64,000 nt of DNA from Didymella arachidicola (Eukaryota; Ascomycota; Dothideomycetes; Pleosporales; Didymellaceae): positions 248,001 through 312,000 of the forward strand of contig CM049996.1 in assembly GCA_016630955.3 (NCBI GenBank), read 5' to 3'. Of this stretch, positions 46,541 to 56,079 are shown piece by piece. How positions within the stretch are numbered: position 1 is the stretch's first letter; every line of letters starts with the position of its first letter. A program made the translations under genes and the position numbers. The notes beneath the pieces were generated by a model that saw only the letters and a list, made by a program, of their open reading frames with translations, had not been told where the DNA came from and made no database searches.

Positions 46541-46674
46541 TAAACACTGTCATGAGATTAGTGTTCCTACCTGTTGGCAATACTCACTAAAGCTGTAGCA
46601 GAATAACAGTGCACGAAAGGAGGCTGTAACATAGATAGAAAGGTGCAGCACGCTTACATTACTATAGAAGCACC

Positions 46675-46714
46675 CTCTGCTACTATGCAACGCGCTCTGC
46701 TACTGTTCAACGTG
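46675..46714. repeat. 20-bp tandem duplication
   Basis: CTCTGCTACTATGCAACGCG is followed directly by a copy that differs at three positions. Confidence 0.65.
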
Positions 46715-47271
46715 CGATAGTAACGTAGACGCCTGGCGTTGCGCATCTATCTTAAGGCGGGTATTTGTCTAGGGCTCCTTCCCTATCCTTTAGCACCTAG
46801 GCAGTGATAGCGGAGAACTCTGACAGAAATCCAACAGCATATTAAGCCTGAAACTATATTGCGGGCATATTCACTTTAACACGCTGCACTTAAGTGACAT
46901 ACTTTCAATAGCGTGGCCTACACATGTCATCGACCCTAGGGTGCGCAATAGGTAATGCGCATTAACGCTAGTCGCGCATGCGAAACATCACCAGATCCAC
47001 GAAGATCCGCAATAGGCACATGTCCACATTTGAGCTCTGACGGAAATGTATATCGTCCGCACTGCAGGCAAAGTGCGCACGAAGGAAGCTTGCAGGGTAC
47101 GAATAGTTATGTCACATCTTTCTCTCGCAGGTAGGAGCAGTTCCAGTGTCAATTGGAAGTAAGAGATGCTATCAGATTTGAAAGGTCGTGAGCGGAGATT
47201 TTGCATAGAAAAGCGCAAATTGATAGACCCATCGTGTAGAGCTCAAGGGCGGTCATCTGCAGTTGATAAAC

Positions 47272-47660
47272 TTACAAAGTCTCCGGCTTCAGACCGGCGG
47301 CACCGACAGCGCTCGCTCTTTGCTTGCCCTCTCCGGCATCGAGGGGCACGTTCAGACCCAGACGCTCGCGGCTCGAGTAAGTCGCGATACCGCCCTGCGG
47401 ATCGGCCTCGGTTATAAGCTCCTTGCGACGAGTGTCAACGAGAAGGCGGATGAGGTCGGGACGCATGTAGTGGCTCGAGAAGTCGGCAAGGGCCTTGGTG
47501 AGGTGACACTCGTTAAGATCAATCTGAAAACTGGTCAGGAGGATGTTGCAATGACGGACACAGCATCACTCACATCGACAAAGAGGAGGCCATCGAAATC
47601 CTTGTCAGGCTTGGCAACAAGAGTACCATCGGGCTTGTAGATATGAGCCCGATGGTACTC
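47272..47660 (-). pseudogene. 3' fragment of a nitrilase / cyanide-hydratase-type gene
   Basis: Two joined exon pieces (47660-47574 and 47523-47272, with a 50-nt intron GTGAGT, branch CTGACC, TTTTCAG) encode the C-terminal part of a carbon-nitrogen hydrolase. They read YKPDGTLVAKPDKDFDGLLF, then IDLNECHLTKALADFSSHYM and RPDLIRLLVDT, and stop at TAA 47272-47274. This matches the end of fungal nitrilases, where the pattern is P-D-G-x-x-x-A-K-P, D-I-D-L-x-E, H-Y-S-R-P-D. The catalytic Glu-Lys-Cys part is absent. Upstream of 47660 the homology ends exactly at the outer edge of a perfect inverted repeat, and I found no other nitrilase sequence. The fragment is therefore a truncated copy, left by a rearrangement. 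Confidence 0.8.
47621..47660. repeat. perfect 15-bp inverted repeat at the nitrilase breakpoint
   Basis: The arms GAGTACCATCGGGCT (47621-47635) and AGCCCGATGGTACTC (47646-47660) are exact reverse complements with a 10-base spacer. The inner arm is nitrilase coding sequence. Confidence 0.9.
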
Positions 47661-48419
47661 GACTAGAACAGTTTACACAAATAATGCCAGCGAACGGCAA
47701 TGTGTCGGCATCGCCGGTCTGCCGCACATGGTGTGACTGCGACAAGCAGTCGGCAACATCGGCATTTCGGTGATACTGGCGAAACGCGAGCATTGTGCAA
47801 ACATCGTGCGAGTGGTGCAAGCAACACTAGGCAATCTGGTTGTTCTTGGAACTGCTTAGGTAGAAGATTAGAAAGGTTGCTCGTTCCCCAACGGGGTTGA
47901 TCTTTCTTCGTAACTTTCACTCCTTTAGGTTTGATCACAGAAGACGCGACTGTTACGATGCAATCCATGAATGTGACTAGTATGCAATGAGATCAAGCCA
48001 GATTCTTGTAGCGATGTCAGATGCATATTGATATCCTAAATTGTCGACTGAATTTATTCCACTTAAGAACTTGTCCTGTGATCGAAAGTGTCGATGTCGC
48101 CTTGAGGTCGTGAGGCACAGCGTACGAGCAATTGTGCAACTTCGCGATGGAAAATTTAGCCCAAAGTAAATATTATGATGCTTGTGATAGAGTCGCTTCT
48201 TGGAGACCACTAAATTGACTGTCATCGTTCGAATGGTTGTGTTAAGTCCACATCGTTCAGTCAACGCCAAGCTCAGAGTCCTCTTGTGTGAGAGTCGTTT
48301 GGGAGATTTCGGATGACTCACCCAAAGTCTGATGTTCGTCACAAATGAGGTCGGCGAACGATTCTGGCGTTGCTTCGGGCCGCAAAGAGATGGCATTGCC
48401 GATATACAACCTACAAGAG
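47661..48419. other. intergenic, no gene supported
   Basis: A 170-codon frame on the minus strand (47977-48489) has no domain and crosses into the CACTA element. It is not called. Confidence 0.45.
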
Positions 48420-48808
48420 CACTGGGGTACCAGGGGGTGTAAAAAAACACCGCATTTTTGGCGTGTGAAAGACACAGAAGAAAGCCCACGGATTAGAAAG
48501 CCCACGGATTACACAGCATTAGGGGTGTGTTTTACATAAAAGTGCAGTGTATTTTATACTAAATAAAGGATATATTTAAGACTTTATTATTATATCTATG
48601 CTGTCTATGCTATCTATGTAGACAATGAGATAGGATATGGACGATAGACGATAAGATAGGAGATGGGAGATGGACGAGGATAAACTATCATAGATAATTG
48701 GTGCTAGTGTAAACTAACTAATATGCGGTGTAAATAGACTATTTTACCTAAAAGTGCAGTGTAAAACCACGTTGGCGGTGTCTTTAACACTGCGTCGGTA
48801 CCCTAGTG
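48420..48808. mobile_element. non-autonomous CACTA (EnSpm) element, 389 bp, with GAG target duplication
   Basis: The left end reads CACTGGGGTACC and the right end, in reverse complement, CACTAGGGTACC (11 of 12 identical). The similarity continues inward after a short gap (GTGTAAAA...ACACCGC against GTGTTAAAGACACCGC). The element is flanked by the 3-base direct repeat GAG at 48417-48419 and 48809-48811, the target-site length of CACTA transposons. The inside is AT-rich, with a GATAGGA/GATGGA-like simple repeat near 48625-48690 and two direct copies of AAAAGTGCAGTGTA (48537, 48748). It has no coding capacity, so it must depend on a transposase from elsewhere. Confidence 0.85.
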
Positions 48809-49233
48809 GAGGCGCCAATAGCGCACATTGTTCGTCTCGCATACCATTGTGCTTTCATTCAGGCCTTTAAAAGGCCCGTTTACCGAATCACGAACGCGTC
48901 AGCGACGGTTTCAGCATGTGTATCTGTTCTGCTACATACTACTGCGAGCTTGCAACACTGGAAGTGAAAGGGTCATTGCGCAACTCGGGGGTAACACCGC
49001 CTGCCTTATAGCCTTTTATTCACAGGCACCCAAAGCTGTTATACCACGCCACATCTCCCCTCAACTTACCAAGTCAACTTGCGATGTCACTGCCGACAAT
49101 GACTAACAACAAGACTCCAACCCGGTCATATGGGCATCCAAGAACGCGGAATATGCGCTATCATGGTCAGTTCCCGAAGTGGCTCATTCAGGACCTTGCC
49201 CCTGGCTGAACCATCGACCGCATCGTTCTGATC

Positions 49234-50739
49234 ATGGACGACGCCACTGGCAAGATTTTGCGCGCTGAAGCCTGCCTTCTTGGTGACTATGCTTACCGTA
49301 ACATCATCATTGAAGATGCTTGGATTCTGGAAGCTTTTAAGAATCCTAGACCTGCCGACCATGCCGGATATCTGCGGTTGCCACAAGCGACAAAGCTTCA
49401 GCTCCAACCGTTCGGCGCAGACGACCTCGATGATGACGCCAAAAATGCAGACAAAGCACTCTTGGTAGATGTAACGAAGGTTCCATCATCAGACGCGTAT
49501 GCACGGCGGCACTTTGAAGATAAAGATAAGTGGTCAATAGCGAAAAGCGGTGCGCAGCAACAGTTGGAGGCCTGGTGGAACAATTCTGTCAATCGCCCAG
49601 AGTTGAAGCGCAAGAAAGACGTGAGCGGCGCCAACAATATAGACCAGGTCAATACAGCTTCGGTATCGAAGCGTATGCGAACCGACTCCCAGTCATTTGA
49701 GCGACAGCCAAAGCGTGTGCTGCTCGATTCGACGTCATTACCACAGCATACTGAGCCGATGGCACCTCAAACTCGAGATAGTGCAGCGCACAACCAGAGT
49801 GAAGTAATCGACACGAATGGAGAGCCTGAGGGCGATATTCCATTGCGCGTCGTTGTTGTGCTTAAGGACATCGGCCAGCCTGGACGCGAAGGAAGCAAAG
49901 CACTTCCTAATCAAAGTCTTGGTAAAAAGCCCGATGGTGGTGCTGTGCTTACAATCTCCGAGGGAGTGCCTGCCGTCGCACAATCTGCACTTTCTGCGCC
50001 ATCGGGATCACAACTAGCTGCTATTGCGTCTATTGATTCGAGAAATGCTGATCCCATATCGAACCGACGAGCTCTCCGAGTTCAGAAGAATAGGTTACGT
50101 GACTTCAACGACTCGCTTGTGGCGTCTTTGCTTCAAAAGACCGACTCGGAATCTGAGCAAGTCCAAGTGTTACCCACAGCCCACAGCTCAGAGGCAGTTG
50201 AATCATCCCACAGGAAGAAAGGTGTAAATCCGGTTACGAAGACTGACGGAGCGCCCGCCGTTACTCAACCCGTGCCTTCCGCATCTGCACACCCAGCCGC
50301 TACCATTACTCAGACCATGTCAGCTGCAAACGCCGAGACGACGGCATTGGATAATTTCTACGCTTCTATCAAGCCTAAGCACCAGTGGAACAACCGCAAC
50401 AAGTGCAAGACCTGCCGCTGTACTCCATCTCTTCCCTGGCTCCCTTCCAGCGGCAACGGCAGGGAGATGGCGAGGATTCTGATCCACATGAACGAAAATG
50501 CTAGTTTGGCACAGAAGCAGCAGCTTGAGTTCGTTCACATGTTCAACGTCGTCCGTGTTGATGTCACAAAGATGAAGAAAGTCTTCAAGGGTGCGTTCCA
50601 TGGTCGGCTGCAGGCCTTTGTGGTGCGCTATGGTATTCTGGAGGAGTACAACAAGTTTGCGGCTCTGCAGCACCGGGAAGCTAAGACGCGATACTATCGG
50701 CTGCCAGTATTCAAGCCTGAGTACGGAAGTCGAGGCTGA
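49234..50739 (+). CDS. hypothetical protein, 501 aa; upstream in-frame TGA
   Basis: I do not recognise the family. The N-terminal 100 residues form a compact domain (KILRAEACLLGDYAYRNIII). The middle is Ser/Ala/Gln-rich and disordered with Lys/Arg patches (SKRMRTD, RRALRVQKNRLRD). The last 120 residues carry a Cys cluster (NKCKTCRC), then a helical part (VFKGAFHGRLQAFVVRYG). A nuclear protein is plausible. The frame continues upstream to an ATG at 49099 (MTNNKTPTRSYGHPRTR) but is interrupted by TGA at 49207-49209, nine codons before the ATG used here. The upstream codons look coding, so the original protein probably began at 49099. The gene may then be a shortened allele or a pseudogene. Confidence 0.55.
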   Translation: MDDATGKILRAEACLLGDYAYRNIIIEDAWILEAFKNPRPADHAGYLRLPQATKLQLQPFGADDLDDDAKNADKALLVDVTKVPSSDAYARRHFEDKDKWSIAKSGAQQQLEAWWNNSVNRPELKRKKDVSGANNIDQVNTASVSKRMRTDSQSFERQPKRVLLDSTSLPQHTEPMAPQTRDSAAHNQSEVIDTNGEPEGDIPLRVVVVLKDIGQPGREGSKALPNQSLGKKPDGGAVLTISEGVPAVAQSALSAPSGSQLAAIASIDSRNADPISNRRALRVQKNRLRDFNDSLVASLLQKTDSESEQVQVLPTAHSSEAVESSHRKKGVNPVTKTDGAPAVTQPVPSASAHPAATITQTMSAANAETTALDNFYASIKPKHQWNNRNKCKTCRCTPSLPWLPSSGNGREMARILIHMNENASLAQKQQLEFVHMFNVVRVDVTKMKKVFKGAFHGRLQAFVVRYGILEEYNKFAALQHREAKTRYYRLPVFKPEYGSRG

Positions 50740-51037
50740 AAATCGTGTCAGTAGGGAAGGAGACCTGGTTTCGGTGTCGGCTTGGATGTCATGACGATGG
50801 AAAATCTTGTTCAAGAAATGTAAATGTGAGATTCATCGGCGAAAGCGCAACGAGAATTGCTATGGCTGATTGAGACACACTTGGTATGAGTACCTGGCTC
50901 CTGTGATAATTGCGGGAACTTTTGAAGGTAAACTTAATAGCATTGCGGAAAATCTAAGTCTAGTCTACAATCTCATGAGCGTAATTATTCCATATTGTGG
51001 AATTGAACGTGCCCTTGCATCATGTCAAGACTGTGTG

Positions 51038-51579
51038 CTACGGCGTGCCTGCCTCCCACATATCAATGGTGACGCCCGTCGTCCCACTTCTCGTCAACAC
51101 ACCCACAGCAACAACATCATTCAACCAGTTGTATGACCCGTTGGTGCTTGTTTCAAATTTTCCCCTCAACAAACTTCTTCCGTCTGCCTGCGTCGGACCC
51201 TCGGTCTGCACATAGATCCAGGCCCCGTCATCTGTCTGGATATTGTAACGTGCATCAGGGCGTATTTTGCCATCTCTATCGGTGAGGCGCCAATCCGCAC
51301 CTAGATCGAGAACCTTGCCTTGGGTATGTGAGATGAATGCGTGTAAAAACATTTTTTGAGTTTACCTTGCAGTTTGGGTCCTTTGAATGTGCCGCCTACA
51401 ATTGGAATGACGATGCGTTCTTGTCCATTTGGTACGGGACCCATAGAAAAGCGCTCACCGAGTTGCACTTCCATATGATACAACAAGGTCATCGTCGGCG
51501 GTTGGGGATCGCTTGAATTTTGAGCCATGACATATGATGTAAGCGCAGCGAATGCAGCGAGTGTTGTGAAGAAATACAT
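51038..51579 (-). CDS. secreted DUF3237 protein
   Basis: Exon 1 is 51579-51366, the intron 51365-51319 (GTAAAC to CCAAG), exon 2 51318-51038, giving 164 aa. A signal peptide (MYFFTTLAAFAALTSYVMA) leads the mature part. The DUF3237 (UPF0311) fold is recognisable by GPVPNGQERIVIPIVGGTFK, GADWRLTDRDGKIRPDARY and IQTDDGAWIYVQTEG. The family is a small beta-barrel of unknown function, common in bacteria and fungi and often beside metabolic enzymes. It lies 222 bases downstream of a secreted carboxylesterase on the same strand, so both may act on related extracellular substrates; that link is inference. The start at 51579 is chosen for the signal peptide. Confidence 0.85.
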
Positions 51580-51801
51580 TGTGAAGCTGGAATGGAGCAA
51601 TTGATTCAAGGCTGCAATACTAGCGTATCGCTTAGATATATACAGGCTACTGATATCCACATGCTACCGAGATTCGATGCCGTCGTTCTTTGAGCTTTGC
51701 GTGGCTGTCGTCATCCAGGAACGGCGGCGGTTGTGCGCTCGATAAATCTGGCAGGTGCCCCACTACCCCGCACTCCGAACTAACACATTGCCGTGCCAGC
51801 C

Positions 51802-53749
51802 TTACGAAGGCGGGATACCAGCAGTTCCGACGACCGCCTGGTAGATCGGCTTGTACAAGTTACAGCGATAGTCCAGCTGTCTCTGCGGATATGTGGTCGC
51901 GCCTCCGCCCTTGACTCTGCCAACATCACCCAGCACAGCCAGATCCCAATCACCGACCGTGACATTTCCGCTGCCTCCGTAATAGATACCATCCATGGCC
52001 GAGTCGTAGGCACCGGATAGAACAATGCCTGCTTGACCAGCACCGACAGGGTTCCAGCCAGGACCGCCTAAGGGGTTCTTCGCGAAGCGCGCCCACGCTC
52101 CCTGCATATAAGAGGAAAGAGCGAACTCCTGTGTTGTTGTGCTGGGTTTGGGGTATGTACGAAAGACGAGTGGGATTTCAGAGGCGTGATATGTGCCAAG
52201 TTGTGGGTACGCCTGCGTATTTGCAAAAGAGGCGTTGAAGTAGTAACGCCAGGTGGGTATGCCGATGGAAGCTGTCGCGTTAGCCCAAAGTGCTGCCGGC
52301 TGAAAATTGTCAGCGAGTTCTTATGTCCAAGACGGAGAGTTCCGTACACATTGGAAAGTCACATCTGTAATCACAACAGAGATCGCGTCGTAGCCGTTCG
52401 TGATACCCAAACTGCCAATAGGATACGCCGCTACAATGGCCGGTATCAAACCGGGAGCGGCGCTGAAGGTAGTCTGCAAGAAAGCTGTGAGATTGGTTTG
52501 ACCAACGGCAAAGACCCTGTAATGCTCAGCGAAGCTCTGGTCAAGTTGGGCTGGTGAACTCACCGTCCTTCTTGCGAGTTCGAGCCTGTCATTACCGGGA
52601 TGTGCGAAATGTTACCACTCAGTCTGCGCGCCGCCGGATTCGTTACCAGGGTCACGTTATCCGCGACCGGATTAAAGATCAAAGAGTTGACCTCGACGAT
52701 TCGCTTGACGTCCGTTGCATTTGCAGCACGCACACAAGTTAGGTTGCTCCCGTAAGTACCGGGGCAGCCCAGCGATGCCGTGAGATTGTTCCATGCCGGG
52801 ACGCTTGAAGTTGGCGGTGCAGCCCTGTAGCTGTATTGACCACTCTGCAGAATCGCTGCACGGAACGGAGGCTTGCTGTTCTTGGGATAGCTTGTCAACA
52901 ATGCGTCAACGGAGAAACCGCCAGCACTCTCCCCGAATATTGTGACCTTAGTTGGGTCGCCACCAAAGGCGTGAATGTTGCGTTGTACCCAATCAAGAGC
53001 AAACCGCTGGTCGAGAAAGCCGAGATTCTGCGCACCTACTGGTAGCTCGGGAGATGCAGGAAAACCGAAAACTAAACCAATCAGTTGCTATGGAATTGAG
53101 GGGCTTGTTCATGCATACCATTAGTCCTATAGTTTATGGTCACGACGATAACATCCTCATAGTCAGCGAACGCACTGCCATCATACGTCGAAATGCCTAA
53201 GGTCACGTCAGTTAGGGTCAACACGCACCTTCGATTACATACCAGCAGTCCCGAACTGTAGGGAACCACCGTAGATCCAAAACATCACAGCTCTGCCATT
53301 CCCGCCTGGACTTCCGGACGGAGCGTACACATTGAGATACAAACAATCTTCAGACTCTACGGGAGGCTGGCCACCCGGGTTATTAAACACCGCTTTGGCA
53401 AATTGCTGGCTTGCGAGAGGATCTGCCAAGGATTAACAGGAGCTTGACGACAACATCCACGATAGAACTTACATATGAATTGTTGGACGCATGCGGGCCT
53501 GAATGCTGTTGCATTGAGGGGCTTGCTGAAAGTAGAGGCATTACGTGGTGGGGAAAACCTCTCTGGAGGTGACTGTGCGAAAGGAATGCCGAGAAATTGG
53601 TTCACAGAAGGTCCTAGACCGTTGGGGAGAGCGGTTGCTGTGCCCACCAGAAGTCCTGAATCAATGGTCGCTGTCGGCGTGGGGTTGTAGCTCAAAGCTG
53701 AAGCCAAACCTGGGAGTGCTAGAGAGAGTGTACTGCTATCGAATCGCAT
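51802..53749 (-). CDS. secreted type-B carboxylesterase / lipase
   Basis: Six exons: 53749-53473, 53422-53243, 53196-53119, 53071-52564, 52516-52348 and 52299-51802, giving 569 aa, with introns of 46-50 nt. The protein starts with a signal peptide (MRFDSSTLSLALPGLASALS). Conserved carboxylesterase marks are ESEDCLYLNVYAP, the oxyanion segment WIYGGSLQFG, the nucleophile Ser in TIFGESAGG, the acidic residue in SNSQEGR and the catalytic His in GTYHASEIP. Cysteine pairs typical of the family are present. It should hydrolyse ester bonds of lipids or plant-derived esters outside the cell. All junctions keep phase. An alternative start at 53782 would add 11 residues. Confidence 0.92.
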
Positions 53750-54885
53750 CGTGAAGGTTATTGAGAGGGCGAAACTCAGCATCCAGTGTCACCTTGGGTG
53801 CTCTTCTATGTGTGTTCCATATAGCGTACATCATCATGCTTAACCAATTATACGTCAGGCATGGGTAACCGAGGCCGCTTTGGTGGGCTAAATCGTGCCG
53901 TCAATATTTGCGAAAGCATGGCGCTCACGATTGGCGTCCTGCATCCATGCAGAGGGTTCCGAAGATTTTTGCGATACCCGAGGTACGGCTGGTGAAAGAT
54001 CCTGGCGTGCCTGATCTTAGGATGGTGAGGCTGCGCGCTACTCAAAGATACTTTCGCTATGTGGACGCAGTACTGGGGCCATCGACATGGCATCATGGGT
54101 CGTCATGTGACCCCACGTCGCGCGTATTACTGTAAAGATATGATTCAATGAACCGGCAGGTACTCCGTTGCGTGTCGTTTGGGGATCCTTCAAGCATGGT
54201 GTTAAGGTAGAGCAACTTTGAACGTTTGAAAAGGCAGGTGGAAGCGGGCCGAGGCAGGCGCAGTGGATCGTCTTTGCGGGGAACGGCTAGCCACGCGTAT
54301 TTGACAGGCATATTAGGCATCGCTCGTACCCTGCACCTCGTAATGACGCTGTTGAAGTAGGTATGGTCAAAGCACCTTTCCTCGGATGGCGGGTAAATCA
54401 AATTCATTGGCAAGTTAGTCACATAGCTGACGTCATGGAATCCTAGTAGCATATTGTTGCACGGTTGGGTGCGGGGGCTGCAGGTATAGGATCTCAAGAA
54501 GAGTGTGTATGTTGTTGTATTGTTTAAGCATCATAGCTCAGCTTATATCTAGGCCCTTGCGCGGCACGATTAGTAACACAGTTTAGGTTCACGACAGCGC
54601 TTGGCCTGCGACACATATTCACAACGATTGTGTGCAGAAGACACCTCACGGGCAGTCCGGGATTCGTAAAATATACAACTATCTGGAATTGGACTCATAT
54701 TCGAGCAATATATCAAAATTCGGTTGCATCTACATGACTTTGACGCCGCAGTGCAATGATACGAGCATATGAATCGATGAGAACCTACTCGGCATTTGTT
54801 ATGCAAGTAGATTGATGAATTTCGAAGCTACGGCTCTGCACATGAGCGGCGAAATTTAGTATCAGATCTGGTACTACGCTGCGTG
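53750..54885. other. intergenic, no gene supported
   Basis: A 134-codon frame (54093-54497, minus) has no domain. The esterase promoter lies at the left side. Confidence 0.45.
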
Positions 54886-55911
54886 CTAAGACACAGTACC
54901 ATCTACACGGTACTGTTGCAGCTCTTCCTCTGAGATCTCTGGAACATACACTTCACCACCGCGTTTTCCATGCAGCAGCTTACGCGTCGCATCTCGCAGT
55001 TCGTAGATCTTGGTGTTCGGCTTCATCATCTTGTTCCTGATGGAAAGCTCCATTCGGTCTTCTCGAGGCGGAAGATCTTGGCCAAACCCATCCTTCAAGA
55101 TACGACCACTGAAAGAATTATTGAACGCATGCGTAACAGGCCCGGGTCCAGAGAGCTTGATATGGCGACCAGTCTCAGCTGCTGCCTTGATCTTTTCGTG
55201 AAGCAGGATAAGCCAATCGTGCTCCTCTGGGTGAAAGATGCCCTTGACATGCTTGTGTTTCTTCGCAGTTGGTTCGCCCTCAGAAGACGTCTGTGAAGGA
55301 GAGCGCTTGCGGTCGCGTCTCTCGTCTGTAGTAAACACAGAGGACGCATCGGTTGCCACATCGTAAACTTCGGGCGACATTCGCAGATGAGGCTTAGTGC
55401 CTTGCACGGTCAGCTCTTCCACTCCAGCCTCATTTGACTCGTGTGTCTCGCTCAGGGGTCCAGTCGCTGGCTGTGGTAGAGGTTAATCAGCGGGCCGTAC
55501 GTCCGTGTAGAATTGATCGTGAACAAGTGCCGGATCAGCATCCGTAGTGTTGATGTGACGGACGTAAGACACGTAGTCAAAGTACTTTCCTCGCGCGGCA
55601 GTATCAGTTTCAGGATCTGCGTGAAAGTCGTTTCCGTCTTCATGGTACTGTCGGGAATTTTCCATTGTGATGTCTCCGGGAATCGGGTCGGAAATCGACT
55701 CGTAAGAACGTAGAAAGACTGGACTGGCGTTGATTGGTGTCCAAACCGATATTTTGTTCAAGAAGACCCAATCCGACGGCAAACCGTTTGTTGGAGTCCA
55801 GCTTGTTGGCTTGAGTATCCCTGTCGTGTAAGGCGTGATTCTCGCAAGCTCATCTGGTTGCACATTCTGTGGCACATGATCTCCATACGGCGTGGAGATT
55901 TGCTTCGACAT
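54886..55911 (-). pseudogene. lineage-specific protein with a PEEHDWL-FNxxFxGR module; in-frame TAA
   Basis: From the ATG at 55911 (MSKQISTPYGDH) one frame runs to 54886 with a single TAA at 55483-55485. The codons on both sides, PAD then PLPQPATGPLSETHE, look continuous. A 54-nt intron GTTCAC to CCACAG would also remove the stop in phase, but the donor is weak. Residues after the stop include a nuclear-localisation-like KKHKHVK and the module HPEEHDWLILLHEKIKAAAE, VTHAFNNSFSGRIL, LPPREDRMELSIRNKM. This is a known type of hypothetical protein in dothideomycete genomes and recalls SANT-like folds. It is a distant relative of the genes at 1857-3780 and 37939-39536. Function is unknown. Confidence 0.6.
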
Positions 55912-56079
55912 CGTCAGAATGGTATGGAAGTGGCTGTGAGGATTGTGTGTCGTTCACCTTTGAGACGATGCTGGGTGATTCCTCAGAGATAATGACTGGT
56001 TCAAGGTTGAGGTAAGCTGTCACTAAGAGGAGCTTATGCTCTGTGGAGAGAGCAGGCCGGACGGTCGTGGCGCACTCAT

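Larger units (their letters stand above)
45623..47271. other. repeat-rich decayed stretch without genes
   Basis: No coding frame of note. It contains 30-bp tandem repeats (46451-46540) and a 20-bp duplication (46675-46714) in AT-leaning DNA, the look of old, mutated repeat DNA. Confidence 0.5.

Noticed and set aside
47977..48489. 170-codon open frame on the minus strand
   Set aside because: It begins inside the CACTA element and has no domain; chance frame.
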